A DNA stretch of 64,000 nucleotides, taken from positions 1-64,000 of the forward strand of contig JBEHYU010000003.1 in NCBI GenBank assembly GCA_048498015.1, read 5' to 3'. This DNA comes from Devosia_A sp048498015. GTDB taxonomy: Bacteria; Pseudomonadota; Alphaproteobacteria; Rhizobiales; Devosiaceae. How positions within the stretch are numbered: position 1 is the first letter of the stretch; each line of letters starts with the position of its first letter. Made by a program: the position numbers and the translations under genes. This document shows, in pieces, positions 1-8,347 of the stretch. The notes below the pieces were generated by a model, which was not told where the DNA came from, made no database searches, and saw nothing but the letters and a program-made list of their open reading frames with translations.

Positions 1-28
1 GGGACAACCGACTGCACCCTCCATTTGT

Positions 29-125
29 GAGGAAGCATCCATCAGCGGGCACAGAGCTTTCAGTCAGTTCTCCCTCCCCCTTGCGGGGAGGGGGGACCGG
101 CGAAGCCGGTGGGTGGGGGTCGCGG
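29..125. repeat. Intergenic palindromic repeat, family B (single arm)
   Basis: A run of the form TTCTCCCTCCCCCTTGCGGG, then GGAGGGGGGACC, a GGCGAAGCC hairpin and GGTGGGTGGGGG. The same text occurs in inverted orientation at 28717-28790, and a diverged copy lies at 28805-28890. The preceding CATCCATCAGCG and TTCAGTCA are also shared with the 28.7-kb copy. Only one arm is visible here; the partner arm may lie beyond the left edge of the window. Confidence 0.7.
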
Positions 126-129
126 TTGG

Positions 130-157
130 CCGATCGAGCCTTCTTAGGATCGATCGG
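130..157. repeat. Small hairpin repeat, copy 1
   Basis: An 8-bp perfect inverted repeat (CCGATCGA / TCGATCGG) around a 12-base loop, preceded by GCGGTTGG. A second copy at 8669-8696 has the same preceding bases and a compensatory pair change (CTGATCGA / TCGATCAG). It lies in the leader of the Rrf2-type regulator gene. Confidence 0.55.
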
Positions 158-267
158 ACAGAGCAAACAAAGACTCCTTCACAGGAGTGGAGCCCGTCAC
201 AAATCCCCTGCATCGCCCTCGCAAAGCCTGAGAAATCCGCTATATCTCGGCCGACGGTCGGGTTTCG

Positions 268-705
268 ATGATTTCGCAAAAGGCAAAATATGCGCTTCGG
301 GCGCTCGTGGCGCTCTGCAAGGCGCCGCCCGAGAGTTCGTTGATGATTGCCGAAATTTCCAAGACCCAGGCGATCCCCAAGAAGTTCCTCGAGCAGATCC
401 TGCTGGAGCTCAAGCGCGCCGGGATCGTGATGAGCCGGCGCGGGCGGCTGGGCGGCTATGTGCTGCTGCGGCCGGCCGACAAGCTGACCTTCGGGGAAGT
501 GCTGCGGCTGATCGACGGGCCGATCGCGCCGCTGCCCTGCCTCAGCAAGATCGCCTATCGCCGCTGCGCCGATTGCCAGGACGAAGGCACCTGCGAAATC
601 CGCCATGTCTTCGCCGGCGTGGTGAAAGCGCAGCGCGACGTGCTCGATCACACGACGTTCGCCGACGCGGTTGCCAGGGGCAGGGTACCGGAACTGGCGG
701 ATTAG
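268..705 (+). CDS. Rrf2 family transcriptional regulator
   Basis: A 145-residue regulator of the Rrf2/IscR type. The N-terminal winged helix-turn-helix spans about residues 1-70, opening MISQKAKYALRALVAL, with the usual RGRLGGY wing near 58-64. Cysteines C91, C100, C103 and C109 lie in the segment where IscR and NsrR bind an Fe-S cluster, although the spacing differs from IscR. It precedes the sulfate importer in the same direction with a gap of about 260 bases. Control of sulfur or Fe-S supply, as for the Rrf2 protein CymR, is an inference. No operator could be fixed. Confidence 0.85.
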   Translation: MISQKAKYALRALVALCKAPPESSLMIAEISKTQAIPKKFLEQILLELKRAGIVMSRRGRLGGYVLLRPADKLTFGEVLRLIDGPIAPLPCLSKIAYRRCADCQDEGTCEIRHVFAGVVKAQRDVLDHTTFADAVARGRVPELAD

Positions 706-779
706 CAGGGAATTCTCTCCCGCAGGGTCGAGGGCCGTCGCCCGGACCGCGCAAGGTGCTCCCCCCTTCCGTCTCGGCC

Positions 780-826
780 TGCGGCCGATCCACCTTCCCC
801 CGCGAGCGGGAGAAGGGACCCGGCCG
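780..826. repeat. Degenerate palindromic repeat, family C fragment
   Basis: The string GATCCACCTTCCCCCGCGAG followed by CGGGAGAAGGG closely matches the right arm of the complete element at 21617-21754. The left part here is scrambled. It sits in the gap between the Rrf2 gene and sbp; the rest of that gap (706-962) holds only the sbp leader. Confidence 0.45.
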
Positions 827-962
827 CGCAAATCTTCTCCCGGAACCTTCCGTCGCCAGAAAGCTTTTCCCCTGATCGCCAAAAGGCCGTATTGGAGCGC
901 CCTTCACATAGCCGACTAAACAGGTAGAGTTACGACAGTTAAGCTTCACCACGGAGGTTCTG

Positions 963-1991
963 ATGAAGACGACTGCCAGGCTGCTGGCCTACGGGGCGCT
1001 GATCGCCTCGGTGGCCCTCGCGGGAGTGGTAACCGCCCGCGCCGCGGATCTGCATTTGCTCAATGTGAGCTATGATCCGACCCGCGAACTCTACGAACAG
1101 TACAACCAGCTGTTCGCCGACTACTGGAACAAGAAGACCGGCGACACGGTCACCATCGACCAGAGCCATGGCGGCTCGGGCAAGCAGGCGCAGGCGGTGA
1201 TCGACGGCCTCGACGCCGATGTGGTGACGCTCGCACTGCAGGGCGACATCGACGCCATCGCGGCCAAGTCCGGCAAGCTCGACGCCAACTGGCGCGGCCT
1301 CGAGCCGAACAATTCGACGCCCTACACCTCGACCATCATTTTCCTCGTCCGCAAGGGCAACCCCAAGGGCATCAAGGACTGGGGCGACCTGATCAAGGGC
1401 GACACGCAGGTGATCACCCCCAACCCCAAGACCTCCGGCGGCGCCCGCTGGGCGTATTTGGCGGCCTGGAACTATGGCTACAAGACCAATGGCAACGACG
1501 ACGCCAAGGCACAGGATTTCGTCAAGCAGGTCTATGCGCACGTCCCGGTGCTGGGCACCGGCGCGCGCGACTCGACCGTGACCTTCGCCCAGAAGGGCCT
1601 GGGCGACGTCTATCTGGCCTGGGAGAACGAGGCCTATCTGGTGCTCGACGAATTCGGTGCCGACAATTTCGACATCGTCTATCCGTCGAGCTCGATCCTC
1701 GCCGAACCGCCGGTGGCGGTGGTGAGCAAGAATGCCGAGGCGCACGGCACGGCCGAACTGGCCAAGGCCTATCTCGACTATCTCTACTCGCCGGAGGCCC
1801 AGACGCTCGAGGCCAAGAACCACTACCGTCCGTCGAATCCCGACAGCGTCACCGACAAGTCGCTGCTCGATGCCTTCCCAAAACTCGATCTGGTTAGTAT
1901 TGATGACCCCGAGTTTGGGGGTTGGGCAAAGGCACAGCCGACGCACTTCGGAGACGGTGGGACCTTTGACCAGATCTACACCGCCAAGTAA
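963..1991 (+). CDS. sbp: Sulfate ABC transporter substrate-binding protein
   Basis: Periplasmic sulfate-binding protein, 342 residues, delivering sulfate (and probably thiosulfate) to the CysTWA importer. The signal peptide covers about residues 1-28, with a cleavable Ala-rich end before ADLHLLNVSYDPTRELY, the typical start of mature Sbp/CysP proteins. The DVVTLALQGDIDA segment is also typical of the family. The start is fixed by a strong GGAGG six bases before ATG. It is the first gene of the operon, and a hairpin at 2040-2061 separates it from cysT. Whether it is called Sbp or CysP cannot be settled from sequence reading alone. Confidence 0.93.
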   Translation: MKTTARLLAYGALIASVALAGVVTARAADLHLLNVSYDPTRELYEQYNQLFADYWNKKTGDTVTIDQSHGGSGKQAQAVIDGLDADVVTLALQGDIDAIAAKSGKLDANWRGLEPNNSTPYTSTIIFLVRKGNPKGIKDWGDLIKGDTQVITPNPKTSGGARWAYLAAWNYGYKTNGNDDAKAQDFVKQVYAHVPVLGTGARDSTVTFAQKGLGDVYLAWENEAYLVLDEFGADNFDIVYPSSSILAEPPVAVVSKNAEAHGTAELAKAYLDYLYSPEAQTLEAKNHYRPSNPDSVTDKSLLDAFPKLDLVSIDDPEFGGWAKAQPTHFGDGGTFDQIYTAK

Positions 1992-2039
1992 CGCCGGCTC
2001 CCCTGCGCTGGTCGCAGCAGGACCCGAGCGGACCATCGT

Positions 2040-2070
2040 CCACCCCGCGAGAGCGGGGTGGAGCTTTGTT
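2040..2070 (+). terminator. Hairpin between sbp and cysT (attenuator or mRNA stabiliser)
   Basis: A perfect 9-bp stem (CCACCCCGC / GCGGGGTGG) closed by a GAGA (GNRA) tetraloop, followed by AGCTTTGTT. It lies just after the sbp stop and immediately before cysT. Such hairpins commonly protect the upstream message or reduce read-through, giving more binding protein than permease. Confidence 0.65.
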
Positions 2071-2079
2071 AAGCCCAGC

Positions 2080-2904
2080 ATGATCCCCGGCTTCGGGCTG
2101 ACGCTGGGCTACACGATGGTCTATCTGAGCCTGATCGTGCTGATCCCGCTGGCGGCGCTGTTCATCAAGTCGGCGACGCTGCCGTGGGAACAGATCGTGG
2201 CGATCGCGACGGCGCAGCGCACCCTGCAGGCGCTGTGGGTGAGCTTTGGCTCGTCGCTGATCGCCGCGGTGGTCAATGTCGTGTTCGGGCTCGTCGTCGC
2301 CTGGGTGCTGGTGCGCTACAATTTCCCCGGCAAGCGGCTGATGGACGCCATCGTCGACCTGCCCTTCGCGCTGCCCACGGCGGTGGCGGGCATCGCGCTG
2401 AGCTCGATCTATGCGGAGAATGGCTGGATCGGCTGGCTGGTGAGCGCCAAGGGACCGCTGCATCTGGGCTGGAAGATCGCCTTCACGCCGTCGGGCATCG
2501 TCATCGCGCTGATCTTCATTGGCCTGCCCTTCGTGGTGCGCACGGTGCAGCCGGTGCTCGAAGAGTTCGAGCAGGAGCTGGAGGAGGCCGCTGCGACGCT
2601 GGGCGCCAACCGCCTGCAGACGATTTCGCGCGTGATCCTGCCGCGGCTGACACCGGCGATCCTCACCGGCTTCGCGCTCGCCTTCGCGCGGGCGGTGGGC
2701 GAATACGGCTCGGTGATCTTCATTGCCTCCAACATCCCCAACCAGTCCGAGATCGCGCCGCTCTTGATCATCATCAAGCTCGAGGAGTTCGACGTGCCGA
2801 GCGCGGCGGTGGTGGCGACGATCATGCTGCTGCTGGCCTTCGCGATGCTGCTCGTCATCAATCTGATCCAGAGCGGGGCGAGGAGGCGTTATGGCGATGT
2901 ATGA
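2080..2904 (+). CDS. cysT: Sulfate ABC transporter permease CysT
   Basis: Inner-membrane permease subunit of the sulfate importer, 274 residues from the ATG at 2080. There are about six membrane segments, the first at LGYTMVYLSLIVLIPLAALF. The cytoplasmic EAA loop (EELEEAAATLGA, then GEYGSVIFI) binds the CysA ATPase. Homologues often carry a few more residues before the PGFGLTLGYT motif. The frame is open upstream, but no ATG or GTG with a good Shine-Dalgarno sequence was found, and the hairpin at 2040-2061 lies there. It overlaps cysW by 14 bases, so the two are translationally coupled. Confidence 0.92.
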   Translation: MIPGFGLTLGYTMVYLSLIVLIPLAALFIKSATLPWEQIVAIATAQRTLQALWVSFGSSLIAAVVNVVFGLVVAWVLVRYNFPGKRLMDAIVDLPFALPTAVAGIALSSIYAENGWIGWLVSAKGPLHLGWKIAFTPSGIVIALIFIGLPFVVRTVQPVLEEFEQELEEAAATLGANRLQTISRVILPRLTPAILTGFALAFARAVGEYGSVIFIASNIPNQSEIAPLLIIIKLEEFDVPSAAVVATIMLLLAFAMLLVINLIQSGARRRYGDV

Positions 2905-3796
2905 GGAAGACGTCGCCGTCTATGACAGCCGGCGCCCGCCCGAGCCGCCCGAGCACCACACGCGGCCCACCTCGGAGCCCGGCTGGGTCAAGTGGACGCT
3001 GATCGGCATCGGCGTGGCCTTCATGGCGGTGGTGATCGTGCTGCCGCTGCTGGTGGTGTTCATCGAGGCGTTCCGCAAGGGCGCGCAGACCTACCTGAAG
3101 ACCTTCAGCGACCGCAACGCCATCGCGGCGATCCAGCTGACGCTGACGGTGGCGGCCATCGCGGTGCCGCTCAACCTGATCTTCGGCGTGGCCGCCGCGT
3201 GGGCGGTGGCCAAGTACGAGTTCTGGGGCAAGGCGTTCCTCGTGACGCTGATCGATCTGCCGTTCTCGATCTCGCCGGTGGTGTCGGGCATGGTCTATGT
3301 GCTGCTGTTCGGCGCGCAGGGCTGGTTCGGCCAGTATCTGCAGGACGCGCACATCCAGATCATCTTCGCGGTGCCCGGCATCGTGCTGGCGACGATCTTC
3401 GTCACCTTCCCGTTCATTGCGCGCGAGCTGATCCCGCTGATGCAGGACCAGGGCACGCAGGACGAGGAGGCGGCGCTGTCGCTGGGCGCCACTGGCTGGC
3501 AGACCTTCTGGCGGGTGACGCTGCCCAACATCAAATGGGGCCTGCTCTACGGCGTGTTGCTGTGCAATGCGCGCGCCATGGGCGAGTTCGGCGCGGTGTC
3601 GGTGGTGTCGGGCCATATCCGCGGCAAGACCAACACCATGCCGCTCCACATCGAAATCCTCTACAACGAGTACAATTTCGCCGGGGCCTTCGCCGTCGCG
3701 TCGCTGCTCGCCATGCTGGCGCTGCTGACGCTGATCATCAAGACGCTCCTCGAGTTCCGCTTCGGCGACGAGCTCGCCGGGACACGGAGACATTAG
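2891..3796 (+). CDS. cysW: Sulfate ABC transporter permease CysW
   Basis: Second membrane subunit of the sulfate/thiosulfate importer, 301 residues. An N-terminal cytoplasmic tail of about 35 residues, rich in Pro and Arg, precedes the first membrane segment (WTLIGIGVAFMAVVIVLPLL). The EAA loop DEEAALSLGATGWQTFWRV and the GEFGAVSVVSG segment are typical of CysW. It starts inside the end of cysT, and its stop is directly followed by the cysA start codon with no gap. Confidence 0.93.
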   Translation: MAMYEEDVAVYDSRRPPEPPEHHTRPTSEPGWVKWTLIGIGVAFMAVVIVLPLLVVFIEAFRKGAQTYLKTFSDRNAIAAIQLTLTVAAIAVPLNLIFGVAAAWAVAKYEFWGKAFLVTLIDLPFSISPVVSGMVYVLLFGAQGWFGQYLQDAHIQIIFAVPGIVLATIFVTFPFIARELIPLMQDQGTQDEEAALSLGATGWQTFWRVTLPNIKWGLLYGVLLCNARAMGEFGAVSVVSGHIRGKTNTMPLHIEILYNEYNFAGAFAVASLLAMLALLTLIIKTLLEFRFGDELAGTRRH

Positions 3797-4834
3797 TTGG
3801 ATATTCGCGTCGAAAACGTCCTCAAGGAATTCTCGCGCTACCCGGCGCTGGACGATGTGTCGCTGTCGATAAAATCGGGCGAGCTGATCGCGCTGCTGGG
3901 ACCGTCGGGCTCGGGTAAAACGACGCTCTTGCGGCTGATCGCGGGGCTCGAGCGGCCCACGGCCGGACGCATCTTCTTCGGCGACCAGGATGCGTCGAGC
4001 AAGACCGTGCAGGAGCGCAATGTCGGCTTCGTGTTCCAGGCCTATGCGCTGTTTCGCAATATGAGCGTGCTCGAAAACATCTCGTTCGGCCTCAAGGTGA
4101 GGCCGCGCGCCACGCGGCCGCCGCGGGCCGAGATTCGCAAGCGCGCCATGGAGCTGCTCGATCTCGTGCAGCTGAGCGGCATGCATGATCGCTTCCCGCA
4201 GCAGCTGAGCGGCGGGCAGCGGCAGCGCGTGGCGCTGGCGCGGGCGCTTGCCATCGAGCCGGGCGTGCTGCTGCTCGACGAGCCGTTCGGCGCGCTCGAT
4301 GCGCAGGTGCGCAAGGAGCTGCGCAAATGGCTGCGCGAGATCCACGACAAGACCGGCCACACCACGGTGTTCGTGACGCACGACCAGGAAGAGGCGCTGG
4401 AGCTGGCCGACCGTCTCGTGGTGATGAGCCGCGGCAAGATCGAACAGGTCGGCTCGCCGGACACGGTCTACGACAGGCCGGACAATCCGTTCGTCTTCGG
4501 CTTCATTGGCGAGTCGAGCTGCCTGCCGGTCGAGATCGACAATGGCGAGCTGTGGGTCGGCGGCCGGGCCATCGGGCTCAGCGCCGGCGATACGCCCAAG
4601 GGCAATGCGCTGCTGTATTTCCGCCCGCACGATGTCGAGCTGGTCGAAGAAGGCGCCGCGCTGGCCGGCGTGGTCGCCGCCTCGCGCCGCGTCGGCGGCA
4701 CGCGCCGCGTCGAGCTCGAGATCGGCGGCGATCCCAGCCGCGTCGAGATCGACCTGCCCTTTGACCACCCGGCCGGCGAGAAAACCAGAATCGCGTTCAA
4801 GCCGAAGCGCTGGAAGCTTTATCCGACGGGCTAG
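3797..4834 (+). CDS. cysA: Sulfate ABC transporter ATP-binding protein CysA
   Basis: ATPase of the sulfate importer, 345 residues. Walker A GPSGSGKT lies at residues 35-42, the signature is LSGGQRQRVALARAL, Walker B is LLLDEPFGALD and the H-loop is VTHDQEEAL. A C-terminal regulatory region of about 110 residues follows. The start is TTG, directly abutting the cysW stop, and the homology begins at MDIRVENVLKEFSRYPALDDVS. The stop codon overlaps the stop of the opposite-strand HEPN-type gene by four bases, leaving no room for a separate terminator. Confidence 0.94.
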   Translation: MDIRVENVLKEFSRYPALDDVSLSIKSGELIALLGPSGSGKTTLLRLIAGLERPTAGRIFFGDQDASSKTVQERNVGFVFQAYALFRNMSVLENISFGLKVRPRATRPPRAEIRKRAMELLDLVQLSGMHDRFPQQLSGGQRQRVALARALAIEPGVLLLDEPFGALDAQVRKELRKWLREIHDKTGHTTVFVTHDQEEALELADRLVVMSRGKIEQVGSPDTVYDRPDNPFVFGFIGESSCLPVEIDNGELWVGGRAIGLSAGDTPKGNALLYFRPHDVELVEEGAALAGVVAASRRVGGTRRVELEIGGDPSRVEIDLPFDHPAGEKTRIAFKPKRWKLYPTG

Positions 4835-5343
4835 CGCTTGGGCGGAAAGAGCAGAAGCATGTAGAAGGACCGGCGTTCTGCCACGCTAGCCAGTTCAAGC
4901 CTGCGACGTGCAGCCTCTGCCGTGCGGATGGATACGGCGGCATCGAGCGTCTTGAGGCGTACGCCAGGATCATAGTCTGCGGTGTTACGCTTATCCTGCA
5001 GGTCTACGAGAGCCGTAGAAAACGCCGCAATTTCTGGGCCGAACCCACCGCCGGCGACAAAGCGCGGGTAAGGATCCGGCAGTTTCGGCTGTTTGGCAAA
5101 GCCGCACAAAGTCCGCAGCCTGCCGTGATCGATGGAACGATATACCAGCGCGTAGTGCGGGTCCGAGCGCTTGGTCACTCCGACGATCTGGTCTGCGGCT
5201 CCTGCGAGCACGGTGTGAAACACCGCATAATAAGACGCCGAGATCGCGCGCCGAATGTTGACTTGCCGAGGTGGGCCAGCGGGAGGCGGAACGATGAGCT
5301 GCCTTGCCTGCTCGAGAAGGTGCTCAGGATTCAGTATCGCCAT
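4831..5343 (-). CDS. HEPN-like protein of a two-gene module
   Basis: A 170-residue, mainly helical protein. The conserved stretch AISASYYAVFHTVL near residues 34-47 and a later LQDKRNTADYD recall HEPN-superfamily proteins that are often paired with a small partner. The classic RNase motif R-x4-6-H is not seen; RNTADYD occupies the expected place with Tyr/Asp instead of His. The ATG at 5343 was chosen because residues upstream in this frame are antisense to the partner gene. It overlaps the partner by 20 bases, so the two are co-translated. It is less GC-rich than its neighbours. A toxin role is possible but unproven. Confidence 0.7.
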   Translation of the reverse strand: MAILNPEHLLEQARQLIVPPPAGPPRQVNIRRAISASYYAVFHTVLAGAADQIVGVTKRSDPHYALVYRSIDHGRLRTLCGFAKQPKLPDPYPRFVAGGGFGPEIAAFSTALVDLQDKRNTADYDPGVRLKTLDAAVSIRTAEAARRRLELASVAERRSFYMLLLFPPKR

Positions 5344-5626
5344 CGTCCGCCAGCTCGGCTTCTGTCGCGTACGACACGATGGCGAAGCGATTTTCGCCGG
5401 CGCTTTGCAGATCGCGTTGTATCTGGACCAAGGTATCCAGCAGTGCATCACCCTCCAGCCGTTCGTCGGAGTCTGGAGCGACGACAATGGTGAGCAACAG
5501 TGCGTCCAGGCCTTCGACGTCAACCGTCGGTTCGCTTAGAACGCGCAACACGACATCGCGGCTGAGGTGCGCTTGCGCAGCTCGCTTGGCGATGGCGTTG
5601 ATCTGGTCGTAAGCAATCATGTTCAT
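5324..5626 (-). CDS. Small partner protein of the HEPN-like gene
   Basis: A 100-residue acidic protein. It has an N-terminal helical part (AYDQINAIAKRAAQAHLSRD), a beta-alpha region (DALLLTIVVAP, then GDALLDTLVQIQRDL) and a C-terminal ATEAELADD tail. I do not recognise a named family. Proteins of this layout commonly sit directly upstream of HEPN-like genes, as here with a 20-base overlap. Its ATG lies nine bases after the stop of the DMT transporter gene, so it may be read from the purU promoter as well as its own. An antitoxin or adaptor role is inferred from position only. Confidence 0.65.
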   Translation of the reverse strand: MNMIAYDQINAIAKRAAQAHLSRDVVLRVLSEPTVDVEGLDALLLTIVVAPDSDERLEGDALLDTLVQIQRDLQSAGENRFAIVSYATEAELADDGDTES

Positions 5627-5635
5627 GGATCAAGC

Positions 5636-6601
5636 CTACGCTCTCGGGCGATCTGTTTCCAGAGCCGGTGCGCTGGACGATGTGTCCCTCGGCCGAGTTG
5701 CGCCGGTCACCAGCCAGATACCAAGGCTGACGAGCAGCAGCGCGACGAGGTTCTTCCATTCGAGCACGGTTTCGCCGAGCACGAGCGCCGAGAGCAGGGC
5801 GCCGAAGACCGGGATCTCGAAGTTGAACACGGCGACGGCGCCGACCGGGTTGTGCTTGAGCAGCAGGCTCCACAGCGCGAAAGCGACGGCGGAGACGGCG
5901 GCGAGGTAGGCCACCAGCGCGCCGGCGCCGACGCTGAAGCTGGCAAAATGCCCGCCGCCGATCAGGCCCATGGCGGTCAGTGCCACGCCGCCGAGAAAGA
6001 GCTGCCAGCCGGTCATGATGGTGGCGTCCATGTCCTGGCTCAGGCGGCGCCCGTAGATCGCCGCGACCGATGCGGCGAAGGTCGAGATCAGCAGCAGTCC
6101 CTCACCCAGCAGCGAGAAGTGGAAGTCGAAGCTGCCGGCGCCGAAATTGACCGCCACCACGCCGGCAAAGCCGATCAGGATGCCGAGGCTGCGTCGCCCG
6201 GTGAGCCGGTCGTTGGCGTAGATGAAATGCGCCAGCAGCACGGAGAAGAACACCAGCGTCGAGGAGAGGATGGCCGTCTTGACGCCGGTCGTGTGGGCGA
6301 GGCCGATATAGTAGCAGAGATACTGCACCGTCGTCTGGCCGAGGCCGAGCAGCGTCACTTCGCCGAGCCGCTTGGGCGTGAGCCGGATCGGCCGGCCGGT
6401 GATGAGCCCGTAGCCGAGCAGCAGCAGGCCGGCGAGACTGAAACGCAGGCCGGCGAACAGCAGCAGCGCCGGCGTGTCGCCGGGCGCGATGCCGATCAGC
6501 CCGTAGCCGAACTTCACCGCAGGCACCGCGCTGCCCCACAGCAGGCAGCAGAGCGTCGCGACGGCGAGCAGGGTGCGGCGGTCGGCGAAGGGCGAGGCCA
6601 C
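5636..6601 (-). CDS. DMT (EamA) family transporter
   Basis: Inner-membrane drug/metabolite exporter of 321 residues with about ten membrane segments in two EamA repeats. The first repeat opens LLAVATLCCLLWGSAVPAVKFGY and the second begins around residue 160. The C-terminal tail (RPRDTSSSAPALETDRPRA) is cytoplasmic-looking. The substrate cannot be told. It starts four bases after the purU stop on the same strand and is probably co-transcribed with it. Confidence 0.85.
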   Translation of the reverse strand: MASPFADRRTLLAVATLCCLLWGSAVPAVKFGYGLIGIAPGDTPALLLFAGLRFSLAGLLLLGYGLITGRPIRLTPKRLGEVTLLGLGQTTVQYLCYYIGLAHTTGVKTAILSSTLVFFSVLLAHFIYANDRLTGRRSLGILIGFAGVVAVNFGAGSFDFHFSLLGEGLLLISTFAASVAAIYGRRLSQDMDATIMTGWQLFLGGVALTAMGLIGGGHFASFSVGAGALVAYLAAVSAVAFALWSLLLKHNPVGAVAVFNFEIPVFGALLSALVLGETVLEWKNLVALLLVSLGIWLVTGATRPRDTSSSAPALETDRPRA

Positions 6602-6605
6602 GGCC

Positions 6606-7508
6606 CTAGCCGAACACCACCGTCTTCTTGCCGTTCAGCATGACGCGGCTCTCGAGGTGGAGCTTGACGGCGCGGGCCAGCACGCGGCTCTCGATGTCGC
6701 GGCCGGCGGCGACGAGGTCGTCAGGGCTCATGGCATGGGTGACGCGGCCGGTGTCCTGCTCGATGATCGGACCCTCGTCGAGATCGGGCGTCACGTAATG
6801 CGCGGTGGCGCCGATGATCTTGACCCCGCGCTCATGCGCCTGGTGGTACGGCTTGGCGCCCTTGAAGCTGGGCAGGAACGAGTGGTGGATGTTGATGATC
6901 TGGCCGAACAGCCGCGTCGCGAAGGTATCGCTCAGCACCTGCATGTAGCGGGCGAGGACGACCAGCTCGGCACCCGACTCTTTCACCAGCCGCAGCACTT
7001 CCTGCTCCTGCGCCAGCTTGTTGGACTTGTCGACCGGCAGCAGATGATAGGGGATGCCTTCGTAATCGGCGGTGCCGCGCGACTCTTCGTGGTTGGAGAT
7101 GATCGCCACGACCTCGGCATCGAGCCAGCCGACGCGGATCTGGTAGAGCAGGTGCAGCAGCGCGTGGTCGAACTTCGACACCAGCACGACGATCTTCTTC
7201 TTGCGGCCCTGGTCGACCAGCGTGGTGCGCATGCCGAAGCGCTCGATGGCAGGACGCAGGGCGCGCTCGATGGCGTCGCGGTCGGCGCCGTCGGGCGCGG
7301 TGAACGCCAGGCGCATGAAGAAATTGCCGGTCTCCCGGTCCCAGAACTGGTTGGATTCGGAGATGTTGGCGTTGAGCGCGGCGAGCTCGGTGGTCACCGC
7401 GGCGACGATGCCGGGGCGGTCGGCGCAGCTCAGCGTCAGGACGAAATCGGCGGGCATTTTGGGGGCTTCCGGTTGAACCGCGGGTTCTATCGCGACCGGC
7501 CCGGTCAT
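6606..7508 (-). CDS. purU: Formyltetrahydrofolate deformylase
   Basis: Hydrolyses 10-formyl-THF to formate and THF, balancing one-carbon pools in the cytoplasm. An N-terminal ACT domain (about residues 20-95, FVLTLSCADRPGIVAAVT) is followed by a formyltransferase-type catalytic domain. That domain carries INIHHSFLPSFKGAKPY and ATAHYVTPDLDEGPII, with the conserved His and Asp. The ATG at 7508 (AGGG upstream) gives 300 residues. A start at 7457 (MPADFVLT) would give 283, closer to the usual family length, so the N-terminus is uncertain. It diverges from the SDR gene at 7580. Confidence 0.92.
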   Translation of the reverse strand: MTGPVAIEPAVQPEAPKMPADFVLTLSCADRPGIVAAVTTELAALNANISESNQFWDRETGNFFMRLAFTAPDGADRDAIERALRPAIERFGMRTTLVDQGRKKKIVVLVSKFDHALLHLLYQIRVGWLDAEVVAIISNHEESRGTADYEGIPYHLLPVDKSNKLAQEQEVLRLVKESGAELVVLARYMQVLSDTFATRLFGQIINIHHSFLPSFKGAKPYHQAHERGVKIIGATAHYVTPDLDEGPIIEQDTGRVTHAMSPDDLVAAGRDIESRVLARAVKLHLESRVMLNGKKTVVFG

Positions 7509-7579
7509 GGTCAAGGCCCTGCCTCGCCGCAGGCTTAAAGGCCTGCTAGGCTTTTGGCCGGATCGGCAGGGGGAAGATC

Positions 7580-8344
7580 ATGGGCAGGCTGGACGGCAAG
7601 ATCGCCATCGTCTCGGGTGGCGCGACGGGAATGGGCGGGGCGGCGTCGAAACTGTTCGCGGCGGAAGGCGCCAAGGTTGCGATCATCGATCGCAATGGTG
7701 AGGCGGCGGCCGAAACGGTGGCGGCGATCCGCGCCGCGGGTGGCGTGGCCGAGAGCTTCGTTGCCGACGTGTCGGACGAGGCGCAGGTGATCGCGGCGGT
7801 GCAGGCGAGCGAGGCGGCATTCGGCAGGGTGACGGTGCTGTTCAACCATGCGGGCACCATCGTCATCAAACCGTTCCTCGAGACCACGCTGAGCGAATGG
7901 GAGTGGCTGCATGCGGTGAATGTCCGCTCGATGTTCCTGATGACGCGCGCCGTGCTGCCCGGGATGATCGCCGCGGGCGGCGGTTCGATCGTCTGTACCT
8001 CGTCGATCTCGGCGGTGGCCGGCACGCCGATGGAGGTGCTCTACGATACGACCAAGGGGGCGGTGCACATGTTCGCGCGCGCCATCGCGGTGGAGTTCCG
8101 CGACCGCAACATCCGCTGCAACGCGGTGTGCCCCGGCTTCATCCGCACGCCGCACGGCCTGCGCGAAGTGGCGGAACTGAGCAAGCTCGGCGTCGATGCT
8201 TCCGAGGCCGCACTTGCGGCGCAGCAGGGGCGGATTGGCGAGCCGGAGGAGGTGGCGCGGGCGGCGCTGTTCCTCGCCAGCGACGAAGCGAGCTTCGTCA
8301 ACGGCACGCATCTGTTCGTCGATAACGGCTTTACGGCTGCCTGA
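7580..8344 (+). CDS. SDR family oxidoreductase
   Basis: NAD(P)-dependent short-chain dehydrogenase, 254 residues. It has the Rossmann motif SGGATGMGG near residues 12-20, FNHAG in place of the usual NNAG, and the catalytic Ser and Y-x3-K (YDTTK). A typical C-terminal FLASDEASFVNGTHLFVDNG completes the fold. The substrate is unknown. It is divergent from purU and convergent, with a three-base gap, with the small membrane protein gene at 8348. Confidence 0.88.
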   Translation: MGRLDGKIAIVSGGATGMGGAASKLFAAEGAKVAIIDRNGEAAAETVAAIRAAGGVAESFVADVSDEAQVIAAVQASEAAFGRVTVLFNHAGTIVIKPFLETTLSEWEWLHAVNVRSMFLMTRAVLPGMIAAGGGSIVCTSSISAVAGTPMEVLYDTTKGAVHMFARAIAVEFRDRNIRCNAVCPGFIRTPHGLREVAELSKLGVDASEAALAAQQGRIGEPEEVARAALFLASDEASFVNGTHLFVDNGFTAA

Positions 8345-8347
8345 AGA

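Noticed and set aside
1..267. A coding gene at the left edge
   Set aside because: The open frame crosses a palindromic repeat and a hairpin and shows no family signature. The true upstream gene probably ends outside the window.
2858..4768. Long minus-strand open frame of about 636 codons opposite cysW and cysA
   Set aside because: It is the antisense of clearly conserved transporter genes. Its protein is rich in Arg, His, Gln and Asp with no domain, the usual pattern of GC-rich shadow frames.
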